The position numbers were made by a program, and so were the translations under genes. Source: Cellulophaga baltica (GTDB lineage Bacteria; Bacteroidota; Bacteroidia; Flavobacteriales; Flavobacteriaceae). From it: DNA of 64,000 nucleotides. The stretch covers positions 124,001 through 188,000 of the forward strand of contig NZ_FNBD01000008.1 of the NCBI RefSeq assembly GCF_900102165.1, given 5' to 3'. Below are positions 16,584-25,862 of the stretch, piece after piece. The stretch's first letter is position 1, and every line of letters starts with the position of its first letter. Below the pieces are notes generated by a model. That model was not told the origin of the DNA. It did no database searches and saw only the letters and a program-made list of their open reading frames with translations.

Positions 16584-17801
16584 ATGAGAAATTTAATACT
16601 CCTTTTATCAGCTTTAGTTTTAAGCACCTCAAGTGCCTTAGCTGTTAACACAGAAGATAAGGTTGCACCTCGCAATGCTTATACAAATACTAACTCTTTC
16701 ATATTTGTTGAAAATGGCATTACGTTTTCAGTTTATCCTGATGGTGAGTTCGATTTTTATATCGATGAAAGAGCTGGCGTAAATGCTAATGTAAATATTG
16801 GTCGTACCAACATCACTTTTAATTCTGGTTATGACTACAATCCATATGTACAATACGATGATTACGGTGCTATTATTCAAGTAGAAAATGTTCCTGTATA
16901 TTATGATTACTACGGACGTGTAACTGAAATTGGTGAGGTAGTAATCAATTATAACAACAACAGAGTTACTCGTGTAGGCGGAATGTATGTTTTTTATGAT
17001 AACAGAGGATACTACAGTCACAATAGAGGATTTATCAACGTATACAACAGATCATATGTTTACCGTCCTTTTCACAGTTATTTTGCAAGACCTGCTATCG
17101 GATTCTGTTTAGTAAATACAAATCCTTACAGAAGATATTATAGCCCAGTAAGATATACGTATTTCAATCCTTACCGTTACAACACTCGTAGAACTTACGC
17201 AGTAGTAGGTAGAGAGCATAGATATAATAAAGTTCGTAACGAAAGAGCTAGGGTCTACAAAAATGATAGAAGAGTAGCGCAAAGAACAACACATTCTAGA
17301 AGTTATAATTCACCTAGATCATCTAAGAGTACTGTTAGATCTAATTACAGAACTCCTGCGACAAGAAGTAATACACGAGGAGTAGCAAGTAGAACTAGTA
17401 CAACTAATAGAAAATCAAATACAAGAGCTGATTATAGAACTCCTGCTAGAAGCAATAGTAAGAATGCAGCCACTAGATCTAATACAAGCTCTAGAAATGC
17501 CACTAATGTTAAAAGAGAAGTTAGTGTAACAAAAAATCCACGTTCTACAACGGTTACAAGAAGTACTACATATAGAAGTCCTTCTAATAATAAAAGTAGC
17601 ACACAAAGAACAAGTACTTCTACTAGAAATAGCGGAGTGTCTTCAAGAAGTTCATCCTCTTCAAGAGCCACAAAAAGTACTCCTACAAGACAGAAAAGTG
17701 TAAGTACAAAAAGTACTTCAACTAGAAAATTTAGTAGTACTCCGTCTAGAAGTACAAGGTCAACAAGTACTTCTACTAGAAGTAGTAGATCAAGAAGTTA
17801 A
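16584..17801 (+). CDS. Secreted protein with Arg/Ser/Thr-rich C-terminal tail
   Basis: 405 residues. Signal peptide MRNLILLLSALVLSTSSALA. Residues about 35-190 form a Tyr/Asn-rich beta domain (VENGITFSVYPDGEFDFYIDE ... YDDYGAIIQVENVPVYYDYYGRVTEIG). From about 215 to the end the protein is almost entirely Arg, Ser, Thr and Asn (NTRRTYAVVGREHRY, then many SRS/STR/RST runs), giving a strongly basic, disordered tail. The tail could bind envelope polysaccharide, LPS phosphate or nucleic acid; this is inference. No family recognised. The upstream region holds a sigma-54-like promoter and a palindrome, suggesting conditional expression. Long antisense frames over the tail are composition artefacts. 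Confidence 0.7.
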   Translation: MRNLILLLSALVLSTSSALAVNTEDKVAPRNAYTNTNSFIFVENGITFSVYPDGEFDFYIDERAGVNANVNIGRTNITFNSGYDYNPYVQYDDYGAIIQVENVPVYYDYYGRVTEIGEVVINYNNNRVTRVGGMYVFYDNRGYYSHNRGFINVYNRSYVYRPFHSYFARPAIGFCLVNTNPYRRYYSPVRYTYFNPYRYNTRRTYAVVGREHRYNKVRNERARVYKNDRRVAQRTTHSRSYNSPRSSKSTVRSNYRTPATRSNTRGVASRTSTTNRKSNTRADYRTPARSNSKNAATRSNTSSRNATNVKREVSVTKNPRSTTVTRSTTYRSPSNNKSSTQRTSTSTRNSGVSSRSSSSSRATKSTPTRQKSVSTKSTSTRKFSSTPSRSTRSTSTSTRSSRSRS

Positions 17802-17829
17802 AAATAGTTTTTTAGGTTGGTTAGTTGTT

Positions 17830-17861
17830 AACCCCGTAGTGAATACGTTCACTGCGGGGTT
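17830..17861. terminator. Bidirectional terminator
   Basis: AACCCCGTAGTGAA / TTCACTGCGGGGTT hairpin with one mismatch, loop TACG, between two convergent genes. Confidence 0.8.
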
Positions 17862-19318
17862 TATTTGTTTTTTAAGTACTTGTCAAGTATTCCCGATACA
17901 TCTTCTGATAGTTTAAACCGATATAACATCCAGGTATAAATAATTACAATCGCTACACTTTTTATAAGAATACTAAGTATGGGATGAAAAGGAATGCTTA
18001 TGGCATAAAAAACGATCCCTAAAACACCTAGTACGAGAAGAACTTTAAACATCGCTGTAGAAAAAGGAAGAATCCCAAAACGGATTTTTACGAATATAAG
18101 TTTTAGCGTATTGTATATAAAAATTGCAGAAAATGATGCAATAGCTGCTCCTATTAATTCATATTCAGGAATCAGCCACATATTAAATAAAATAGTAATA
18201 ATCGCTAAGAAAACACCTAAAATTAAAAGCATCTTATAGTAGTCTGAGTTGTATAAAATTGCATTATTATTCCCTAGTACTGCATCATATACCTTTGCTA
18301 ATCCTATCAAAAAAACCACAAGATACCCTTTACTATAATCATCGGATAATAAAGTATAAAGCTCTTCAAGGTTTAAAATGATCAATAAATAAATTAATCC
18401 TGAAATTATAAACAAGGTTAAGGCACTTCTCTGGTATAAATCGTTTAATGCTCCATGATCTTTTTTGGTAAGAATTTCGGCTGTGAAAGGATAGACAATC
18501 TGATGCATAGCCCTTGATGGTACTGAAATTACTGTTGCTATAAAAATTGCCACACTGTAATAAGCTACATTTTCAATTTTAATAAATTGATTAATCATAA
18601 CTTTATCTACTTCCAATAAAACTACAGCTGCAGAGCCCCCTAAAATAATCAAAGCACTATATTGAATAATTGTTTTGGTGTTAGTTGGAAGCTTAAAACT
18701 CAAAACTGGCATTCTTAGCTTGTAGGCATAAATTTTCATGAGCAGCATTCTCAAAACATACAGGCCTACTAAACATAGTAGAAAAACATCCACCGAAATC
18801 CATTCAAAGTATACCAATACCAGTAATGCAGTTACGCCTAAACGCGTAAACACTTCCTTCAAAAAATTTCCAAAAATAGATTTCATTTGCACTTTTGCCC
18901 AAGCGTAAAAGATCTCAAAATAAGCCATAGACATTCCTATGATAAAAATATACCAGACATAGCCCTTTACGATAGGGTTTTCGTCCGACAAAAAATTACC
19001 AATCGCATCATTAGCAAAATAGGATACCAGTGCTAGCGGAAGCATCAAGAATAAAGGCAGAATAAGCATTAGAGTTAAAAACCCATTTTTATAGGTACTG
19101 TCTTTAAAGCCACTATAATATTTCACTAAAGTATTTGGGATACCAAAAGCCAACAACGGCATCAACACTGCAGAGGCTGATAAAATAACCCCCACCAACC
19201 CGTAATATTCATCGGTTAGAAAACGAGTGTATAAAAATAGCGTGTTTATGGCGCCAATAGCAAAACCGATGTAGGTTATAATGGTATTATTAAGAGATTG
19301 CTTTAGTACGATTCCCAT
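17861..19318 (-). CDS. Polysaccharide/O-antigen flippase (MOP superfamily, Wzx-like)
   Basis: 485 residues with about 12-14 hydrophobic helices throughout and a start IVLKQSLNNTIITYIGFAIGAINTLFLYTRFLTDEYYGLV, typical of MATE/Wzx transporters. It would move lipid-linked glycan units across the inner membrane. It is the last gene of a three-gene operon: its ATG overlaps the stop of the glycosyltransferase by one base (TAATG). The pairing with a GT4 enzyme and YfhO supports a surface-glycan role. Substrate unknown. Confidence 0.85.
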   Translation of the reverse strand: MGIVLKQSLNNTIITYIGFAIGAINTLFLYTRFLTDEYYGLVGVILSASAVLMPLLAFGIPNTLVKYYSGFKDSTYKNGFLTLMLILPLFLMLPLALVSYFANDAIGNFLSDENPIVKGYVWYIFIIGMSMAYFEIFYAWAKVQMKSIFGNFLKEVFTRLGVTALLVLVYFEWISVDVFLLCLVGLYVLRMLLMKIYAYKLRMPVLSFKLPTNTKTIIQYSALIILGGSAAVVLLEVDKVMINQFIKIENVAYYSVAIFIATVISVPSRAMHQIVYPFTAEILTKKDHGALNDLYQRSALTLFIISGLIYLLIILNLEELYTLLSDDYSKGYLVVFLIGLAKVYDAVLGNNNAILYNSDYYKMLLILGVFLAIITILFNMWLIPEYELIGAAIASFSAIFIYNTLKLIFVKIRFGILPFSTAMFKVLLVLGVLGIVFYAISIPFHPILSILIKSVAIVIIYTWMLYRFKLSEDVSGILDKYLKNK

Positions 19319-20589
19319 TAAATAATTGCTGCTAATTTTCGAGTAAGTTCCCTCCTACTATATGTATCAATATTAGTTGAGTAAATTTCTAATCCTGAAT
19401 TCTGATAGTTATTAAACCACTCTAAAAGTAATTCTTTTAAGCGCAAATCATCAGTATACTCAAATGTTTTGCCTGCATTGGTATCCTCCAAAATGGCAGA
19501 GACATCCCAATTTCTTGGGCCAATTGCCAATATAGGTCTCTTTGCTGCTAAATATTCAAAAAGTTTACCTGGGATAATACCCTGTGTTTCCTTAGCATTA
19601 ATTTCTGTTAGTAACAAGACCTGAGACTGTTTCTGCAATTGTAGTGCTGCATCATGAGAAACATACCCTACTAAATCTACAAAAGGTCTTAACTTATAAG
19701 CGTATATCGTTTCTAAGACATCTTTACTCACAACGCCGACTAACCTAAGTTTAAAGATTTTTTTAAATGCAATGTTTTCTGATATAATTTCTGAAAGGAC
19801 GCGCCATAAATTTTCAGGATTTCTACCGGTTAATAAAGAGCCTATATGCACCATTGTAAACTCTTTATCCAAGGGTTGTTCAGTAATATGATATTCATCA
19901 AAACCGTTAGTAATTACTGAAATTGGCTGCTGGGTAAGTGCCTGAAATTCGCTTTTAGTACTTGGACTAGTTACAATAACATGATCCGCAACATTCAAAA
20001 CCCTCTTCTCTAAAAATTTATGTTTCCTTTTAGCCCCCTCAGTTAACTTAAGTTTTTTATGATAGCCTATCGTGGTCCATGGGTCTCTAAAGTCTGCAAG
20101 CCAAGTAACCCCTAGTTTTTCTTTCAATCCTAAACCAATAAGGTGCACACTGTGCGGTGGACCAGTAGTTATAACGGTATCAATGCTTTCTTGTTGTAGA
20201 ATGTTCGCGATAGCCTTTACAGAAGGTTTTATCCAATATTTTCGCGCATCAGGAATAAATAAATTTCCTCGAATCCACAGTAAAATTTTTTCTAAAGTAG
20301 ATTGATTTTTCGTTTGGATAATACCTGAACTGATTCTTTTTGTTTTCTTACTAGACAGGAAGCTAGCCAATTGGTATGGCTCAAAAATAGGTTGTTGTAT
20401 AATTTTTATTCCTTCTGGCACTTCTTTTAAGAAGGCCGCATCAGTAATAGGGTAATTAGGATTTTCTGGGATAAAAACTATTGGCTCAATATTGAAATCT
20501 CTCAAATATTTCACAAATTTTAACCATCGCTGTACCCCAGGACCGCCCGCAGGTGGCCAGTAGTAAGTGATAATTAAAACCTTCTTCAT
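19318..20589 (-). CDS. Family 4 glycosyltransferase
   Basis: 423 residues, GT-B fold. N-terminal YYWPPAGGPGVQRWLKFVKYL is the donor-domain glycine loop of GT4-type enzymes. FRDPW (about 160s) and the C-terminal KLFEYLAAKRPILAIGPRN carry the acidic E-x7-E-like nucleotide-sugar region. It would transfer a sugar from a nucleotide donor to a lipid or glycan acceptor on the cytoplasmic face. It starts on the last base of the YfhO stop (TAATG) and ends on the first base of the flippase start, so translation is probably coupled across the operon. Confidence 0.85.
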   Translation of the reverse strand: MKKVLIITYYWPPAGGPGVQRWLKFVKYLRDFNIEPIVFIPENPNYPITDAAFLKEVPEGIKIIQQPIFEPYQLASFLSSKKTKRISSGIIQTKNQSTLEKILLWIRGNLFIPDARKYWIKPSVKAIANILQQESIDTVITTGPPHSVHLIGLGLKEKLGVTWLADFRDPWTTIGYHKKLKLTEGAKRKHKFLEKRVLNVADHVIVTSPSTKSEFQALTQQPISVITNGFDEYHITEQPLDKEFTMVHIGSLLTGRNPENLWRVLSEIISENIAFKKIFKLRLVGVVSKDVLETIYAYKLRPFVDLVGYVSHDAALQLQKQSQVLLLTEINAKETQGIIPGKLFEYLAAKRPILAIGPRNWDVSAILEDTNAGKTFEYTDDLRLKELLLEWFNNYQNSGLEIYSTNIDTYSRRELTRKLAAII

Positions 20590-23021
20590 TAGGCTTCTTC
20601 TTTTTTACGATTCTTTACTATAGTAAATGCAATAGCTGCCAAAATTAATAAAGCTAAAATTCCTGAGCCAACAGCAACAATAGTAGATCCTTTTTTAATC
20701 ACTTCTGGCTCAAATTTAAATACAATCTTATGCTTTCCTGCCGGGATCACTAATCCTCTTAAAGCATAATCAACGCACATATGCGGTGTTAAGGCACCAT
20801 CTATATAAGCATTCCAACCCTTTTCATAATACATTTCAGAAAATACAGCAAAACCTTTGTTCGCATTATCAGATGTATATGTTAGTTTATTAGGTAAATA
20901 ACTGTTTAACTTTATAGTCGCAAGAGAATCTTTCTTAAACTGAAATTCTGTTAAACTAGGAAATTTATTGTTATTAATGACTGCTTTATTTTTTGTATCT
21001 AGCTCTTTAAGTGCTAAAATTTCTTCCGAACTTGAGTCCACCTTTTCTAAAGTAGAAATAAACCACGCATTGCCATTTGCATCCGGATTCAATGCAGGAA
21101 AACTCCCTTTTTCATCTTGCTGAATAATGTACTTAACATTAAGCATATTAAACACATTTAAATTGCCTGCATAAATATGAAAATCAAATAAATCTTGCAT
21201 TTTTGCAGGTTTCGCAGCGTGATACCCTCCTATAGATTGGTGGTAATAAGAAGTACTGGCTCCATTTAAACCTTCTGCCGGATTGTAAACTCTAAAAATT
21301 CCTTCGTCTTGATTAATTTGCTTATCTATGTCCGTTTCTGGAAACGGAGCAATCATAGCACGTTGACGTACAAAATCATCATCATTAACATACCGTTTTG
21401 CAACACCCACCAAATCAAAAAGAATTAAAAGGCCTATTAGCACTACAAAGGCATTCTTGTTCAGTTTTTCTGTTATAAAAAACCATAGCACTGTTGCAGC
21501 AAGAAATACAAACAATAAGGAACGTAAGGTATCATTGGTATAGACCGCTTCTCTATCTAAGCGAATCATAGTCATTAATTCATTCCCATAATTTTTCTCT
21601 AAATACGGATCACTAGCCCCCTCAAAGTAAAACAAACTTTTGCTCAATAGCAGTACTAATCCTAAACCAATACTGATAATAAAACTAATTTTAAGTGCGG
21701 TGATTTTCTTCGCTTTATCTACCTTGCCATCTAAAAGTGCGTTTAACGCTAAAATGGATAAAATAGGAACACATAATTCTAGAATTACTTGAATGGAAGA
21801 AACCGCTCTAAACTTATCATATAATGGAAAGTAATCAATCATTAAATCTGTCAAGAAACTAAAATTCTTGCCCCATGAAAGTAGCAGTGACATAATAACG
21901 CCCCCAAGCAACCACCATTTTATATTGGATTTTACTAAAAATAACCCTAGAAAAAATAAAAAGAAGAGTACTGCTCCGATATAAGCTGGAGCAGAGGTAC
22001 CAGGTTGATCTCCCCAATATAATGGCATTCCTTTACTAAATTCTAATGCTTGTGAAGGCGATATGTTACGTTCTACAAGAAAATCATGCGTGTTAGAGCT
22101 ATCTCCTAAATCTTCCGAATTAGAACCTCCAAAAAGTCTAGGTACAAAAAGATTTAAGGACTCCGTAATTCCATAACTATATTGGGTAATATACTCTTTA
22201 CTCAAGCCTCCTGTGCTTTCTTTTGGTGAGCCATCAGGGTTTATGGTTAAACTGCTTTTACCGCGAGTACTCCAATCAGCATATTCTTTCGTGGCCATCA
22301 AGCTAGTAGCATTGGTTGCTATTCCTAAAACAACGGCAATTAGCAGCATACCAACTGCCGAAAAAAAGTGCTTTAAATCTTTCTTTCGGATGGCATCTAT
22401 TAAATAAACAACCCCTAGGATTAATACCAAGAGCATAAAATAATACGTCATTTGATAATGATTGGCATTTATTTCTAATGCCATTGCTATAGCAGTTAAA
22501 ATAAAACCCCAGACATATTTTTTTTGAAAAACTAAGACAATCCCTCCTAAAAGCATTGGGAGATAAGCAATAGCATGTGCTTTTGCGTTATGTCCTACTC
22601 CTAAAATTATAATTAAATAGGTAGAAAAACCAAAAGCAAGAGCGCCCAAAACGGCGAGTCTATAATCTACTTTTAGACAACTTAATAATATGTAAAAACC
22701 CAAAAGATAGAGAAATAAATAATCTGCAGGTCTTGGTAAAAAGCGTAAAGCTAGATCTAATTGCTTCACAAAATTATGAGGGTAATGTGCTCCTAATTGG
22801 TACGTAGGCATCCCCCCAAAAGCACTATTGGTCCAATAAGGCTCCTCCCCTGTTTTTTGTTTAAAATCTGTTTGCTCTTTAGCCATACCCGTATACTGGG
22901 CAATATCTGACTGAAAAATGACCTTACCTTGTAACACTGGTGTAAAGTAGGCAATAGCAGCAAAAACAAAAATGGCAATAGCAAAAAAATGAATTAAAAA
23001 AGCTCTAAGATTACTTTTCAT
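20589..23021 (-). CDS. YfhO-family membrane protein
   Basis: 810 residues with an N-terminal helix, a large multi-helix GT-C-like core and a C-terminal helix (GSTIVAVGSGILALLILAAIAFTIV) before a basic tail. Family hallmarks: early F-Q-S-D-I-x-Q-Y (IFQSDIAQYTGM), PYWTNSAFGGMPTYQLGA, and late EMYYEKGWNAYIDG near GKHKIVFKFEPEVIKKG. YfhO proteins are needed for glycosylation of lipoteichoic acid and related surface polymers in Firmicutes; in Bacteroidota the acceptor is unknown. First gene of the YfhO-GT4-flippase operon. Confidence 0.85.
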   Translation of the reverse strand: MKSNLRAFLIHFFAIAIFVFAAIAYFTPVLQGKVIFQSDIAQYTGMAKEQTDFKQKTGEEPYWTNSAFGGMPTYQLGAHYPHNFVKQLDLALRFLPRPADYLFLYLLGFYILLSCLKVDYRLAVLGALAFGFSTYLIIILGVGHNAKAHAIAYLPMLLGGIVLVFQKKYVWGFILTAIAMALEINANHYQMTYYFMLLVLILGVVYLIDAIRKKDLKHFFSAVGMLLIAVVLGIATNATSLMATKEYADWSTRGKSSLTINPDGSPKESTGGLSKEYITQYSYGITESLNLFVPRLFGGSNSEDLGDSSNTHDFLVERNISPSQALEFSKGMPLYWGDQPGTSAPAYIGAVLFFLFFLGLFLVKSNIKWWLLGGVIMSLLLSWGKNFSFLTDLMIDYFPLYDKFRAVSSIQVILELCVPILSILALNALLDGKVDKAKKITALKISFIISIGLGLVLLLSKSLFYFEGASDPYLEKNYGNELMTMIRLDREAVYTNDTLRSLLFVFLAATVLWFFITEKLNKNAFVVLIGLLILFDLVGVAKRYVNDDDFVRQRAMIAPFPETDIDKQINQDEGIFRVYNPAEGLNGASTSYYHQSIGGYHAAKPAKMQDLFDFHIYAGNLNVFNMLNVKYIIQQDEKGSFPALNPDANGNAWFISTLEKVDSSSEEILALKELDTKNKAVINNNKFPSLTEFQFKKDSLATIKLNSYLPNKLTYTSDNANKGFAVFSEMYYEKGWNAYIDGALTPHMCVDYALRGLVIPAGKHKIVFKFEPEVIKKGSTIVAVGSGILALLILAAIAFTIVKNRKKEEA

Positions 23022-23121
23022 TTATAAGACTGTTTTCAAGGAAATATAGCGCCAAATTAAAGAATCAAAAATCTTTAGATGCACTACGGTATCTTGGTTG
23101 GTTGTTTAAAAAAGAGGGAAA

Positions 23122-23388
23122 TTAATCAATTTCTTCAAAATCTATGTATTCTCCAACTTTTTTTGAAGAATTAGATTTTCTTGTAGTGTTATTTTCAATA
23201 ATCACATCACCTTCTTCTGTACTGTTTTGAGATGGTTGTTGCGTATTAAAACCCTGAAATTTTTCTCTAAAATGTTGTTCTGCTTTTTTGCCCGCATAAT
23301 TCAATATTTTAGGCGCAAATAATTTTATTAATATTTTAAATAAATAATATACTAATAGTATGATTAATATCGTTTTTAAGAAAGCCAT
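23122..23388 (-). CDS. DUF4834 family protein
   Basis: 88 residues from the ATG at 23388. One N-terminal helix (MAFLKTILIILLVYYLFKILIKL), a charged middle (KKAEQHFREKF) and the conserved end GEYIDFEEID of DUF4834. Function unknown; a single-pass inner-membrane protein is expected. The frame is open for 15 more codons upstream (to 23433), but the -7 box TATTTTTG at 23409-23416 lies within that extension, and the family starts at this Met. Monocistronic. Confidence 0.8.
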   Translation of the reverse strand: MAFLKTILIILLVYYLFKILIKLFAPKILNYAGKKAEQHFREKFQGFNTQQPSQNSTEEGDVIIENNTTRKSNSSKKVGEYIDFEEID

Positions 23389-23408
23389 ATTGTTCAAATA
23401 ATTAATAT

Positions 23409-23416
23409 CAAAAATA
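23409..23416 (-). promoter_or_regulatory. -7 box of DUF4834 gene
   Basis: TATTTTTG on the minus strand, 20 nt before the chosen ATG. Confidence 0.5.
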
Positions 23417-23500
23417 CAATTATCAATCCGCATTACGGCGATGAAAATCTTAAAATATTAATAAAACCGTTGCATACCGTACGTCACAGAACTTTATATC

Positions 23501-24562
23501 ATGAAAAAAATTCTTGCAGTTACTGTTTTTCTTTATACCCTAGTAGCATCATCACAGTATACAGATGTGATAAATTCTAACCGTCCAGGACAATCTGTTA
23601 GTGCGTATGCTGTTGGTAAAAATGTAATTCAAGCAGAATTTGGTGTAGGATATGAGCAACAAGATCATATTCTTTTAAATTCTGATTCTAGTATATGGAG
23701 TGCAGAATTAGCATTGCGTTATGGTCTTTTATTTGAAAAGTTAGAATTAATTTACGAGGGCACATATCAAAAAGAAAACATTACGTATACGAACTCTTTA
23801 CCAGATCAATCTATAACCGATTTTTCAAGAAATAGAGTTGGTTTAAAATATTTAATTTATGATCCTTTTAAAAATCCAGAACGCAATAAACCTAATTTAC
23901 TAAGTTGGAGAGCCAATCACAAATTTAGATGGCGTAATTTACTTCCTGCCGTATCATTATACGCAGGAGCTACATTTAATTTAGGAGAAAACCCTTACTA
24001 TATTGGTGATGGCACTGTTACACCCCGCGTGATGCTGGCTACTCAAAGTAAAATTTCGCCAAGAGTTGTATTTATATCTAACATTGCTTACGATAGAATC
24101 GGCTCTGAATTTCCAGAATGGAGCTACATCGTATCGCTTACGCACGCGTTTAGAAACCCTAAGTGGAGTATCTTTTTAGAACAACAAGGTATTAAAAGTG
24201 ATCGTTATGCCGATGCATTATATCGCACAGGTATTGCCCATTTATTTAGTAAAAACATGCAAGCAGATATCACCTTTGGAGGAAGCTTTAAAGATACACC
24301 AACGCGAATGTTTGGCACCCTTGGCCTTTCCTACCGTATTGACAAACATCAAGATAAGATTATACCGATTGACGAGCAGAAAGGTGGTGAAAACGGTCAA
24401 ATTGGTAAAAAGGATATGAAAAAGAAAGCCAAAAAATCTAAGAAAGATGATGGTTCAGGAGCAGAAGATGTAGATTTAGGTCCGACAAAAAAACAATTGA
24501 AGAAGCTAAAAAAAGCAGAAAAGAAAAAGAAAAAAGGAGATAATGGGGCTATTGACTTTTAA
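23501..24562 (+). CDS. Outer-membrane transporter-like (MetA-pathway type) beta-barrel protein
   Basis: 353 residues. Signal peptide MKKILAVTVFLYTLVASSQ. The mature start YTDVINSNRPGQSVSAYAVGKNVIQAEFGVGY is the usual opening of the phenol/MetA-type transporter barrel family. Alternating hydrophobic strands run to about residue 285 (FGTLGLSYRIDK). A lysine-rich tail follows (about 290-345, KKKAKKSKKDD, KKLKKAEKKKKKGD), likely periplasmic and able to contact peptidoglycan or acidic polymers. Substrate unknown. It lies upstream of the GNAT gene on the same strand (97 nt gap). Confidence 0.7.
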   Translation: MKKILAVTVFLYTLVASSQYTDVINSNRPGQSVSAYAVGKNVIQAEFGVGYEQQDHILLNSDSSIWSAELALRYGLLFEKLELIYEGTYQKENITYTNSLPDQSITDFSRNRVGLKYLIYDPFKNPERNKPNLLSWRANHKFRWRNLLPAVSLYAGATFNLGENPYYIGDGTVTPRVMLATQSKISPRVVFISNIAYDRIGSEFPEWSYIVSLTHAFRNPKWSIFLEQQGIKSDRYADALYRTGIAHLFSKNMQADITFGGSFKDTPTRMFGTLGLSYRIDKHQDKIIPIDEQKGGENGQIGKKDMKKKAKKSKKDDGSGAEDVDLGPTKKQLKKLKKAEKKKKKGDNGAIDF

Positions 24563-24659
24563 CACCTTCGTTTTAAAAAATAATTTTAGACATTAACTTC
24601 TCAACGCGCTTTAAGATGTTGATTAATATTGCTAATATTGATACTTCAAAAGAGCACAC

Positions 24660-25778
24660 ATGATTACAGTTTCAGAAGTTAAGACAACAGCAGATATTAA
24701 AAAGTTTGTAAAATTCCCTTTTACCTTATATAAAGATTCTAAATATTGGGTTCCACCGATCATTGCTGATGAAATGGAAACCTTTAACAAAGACAAAAAC
24801 CCTGCATTTAAAGATGCAGAAGCTACTTTATTCCTTGCCTATAAGAATAATGAAATTGTAGGACGCGTGGTAGCTATTGTCAATTGGATTGAAATTAAGC
24901 AACAAAAAGTTTCTAAAATGAGATTTGGTTGGTTTGATTTTATTGATGATTTGGAAGTTTCTAAAGCATTAATTACTAAAGTTAAAGAAATAGGAAGTAA
25001 AAATAATCTGGAGTATATGGAGGGCCCTGTTGGGTTTTCTAATTTAGACAAAGTTGGTGTACTTACAGAAGGCTTTGAAGAGATTGGAACCATGATTACT
25101 TGGTATAACCATTCTTATTACGTGAACCATTATGAAAGTTTAGGATTTGCCAAAGAAAAGGAATACATGGAAAATAGATTTCCTTTTGCTAATGCCGACC
25201 CTAAGTTCTATGCTAAAGCAAATGAACTCATAAAAAAACGATATAATTTACGTCCTATAAATTTTACCAAGACTAAAGATGTGATGCCAATGGCAGACAA
25301 GATGTTTGATTTATTTAATGAGTCTTACGCCTCTTTATCTTCCTTTGTGCCGATTACAGAAATACAAAAAGCATATTTCAAGAAAAAATACATCAGCTTC
25401 ATAAATCCTGAGTATATAAAATTTGTGGTAGATAAAGATGATAAACTAGTTGCTTTTGGTATTGTAATGCCTTCTTTTTCTCATGCGCTACAAAAAGCTA
25501 AAGGGAAACTTTTTCCAACAGGAATTTTTCACCTATTAAAGTCTAAGAAGCACAGTAAAGAAGTAATCTTTTATTTAATAGGGGTACACCCAGATTATCA
25601 AAATAAAGGCGTTACAGCGATTATATTTAACGAATACTACAAAACCTTTACGGAAAGAGGAATTCAAACTTGTGTAAGAACTCCTGAGTTAGAAGAAAAT
25701 ATTGCGATAAAACAACTGTGGAAAAATTTTGATCCCGAAATTTATAAACGCAGAAGAACGTATCGCAAAAATCTATAG
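24660..25778 (+). CDS. Large GNAT-fold acyltransferase (YghO-like), candidate N-acyltransferase of a sphingolipid/sulfonolipid pathway
   Basis: 372 residues. The N-terminal half has the block FPFTLYKDSKYWVPPIIADEMETF...KNPAFKDAEATLFLAYKNNEIVGRVVAIVN that defines the large YghO-like GNAT family. A second GNAT-like half has VIFYLIGVHPDYQNKGVTAIIFNEYY (acyl-CoA-binding Q-x-x-G-type loop). The bacterial ceramide synthase of Caulobacter is, to my knowledge, a GNAT-type acyltransferase encoded near serine palmitoyltransferase. This gene faces an SPT-like gene across a shared terminator, so an N-acylation step on a capnine or sphinganine base is a reasonable hypothesis. General GNAT annotation is secure; the lipid role is inference. 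Confidence 0.65.
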   Translation: MITVSEVKTTADIKKFVKFPFTLYKDSKYWVPPIIADEMETFNKDKNPAFKDAEATLFLAYKNNEIVGRVVAIVNWIEIKQQKVSKMRFGWFDFIDDLEVSKALITKVKEIGSKNNLEYMEGPVGFSNLDKVGVLTEGFEEIGTMITWYNHSYYVNHYESLGFAKEKEYMENRFPFANADPKFYAKANELIKKRYNLRPINFTKTKDVMPMADKMFDLFNESYASLSSFVPITEIQKAYFKKKYISFINPEYIKFVVDKDDKLVAFGIVMPSFSHALQKAKGKLFPTGIFHLLKSKKHSKEVIFYLIGVHPDYQNKGVTAIIFNEYYKTFTERGIQTCVRTPELEENIAIKQLWKNFDPEIYKRRRTYRKNL

Positions 25779-25800
25779 CATACAAGATTACTTAAAATAA

Positions 25801-25842
25801 AAAAGTCCCGAGTGTAATTTAATTACACTCGGGACTTTTTTT
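25801..25842. terminator. Long bidirectional terminator
   Basis: AAAGTCCCGAGTGTAA / TTACACTCGGGACTTT stem (16 bp or more), T7. It separates the convergent GNAT and SPT-like genes. Confidence 0.9.
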
Positions 25843-25862
25843 ATACTACATTATAAAACTTA

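Noticed and set aside
16728-17671. Several minus-strand frames of 61-97 residues
   Set aside because: Low-complexity antisense of the Tyr/Asn- and Arg/Ser-rich protein; compositions of Val/Ile or Leu runs without family features.
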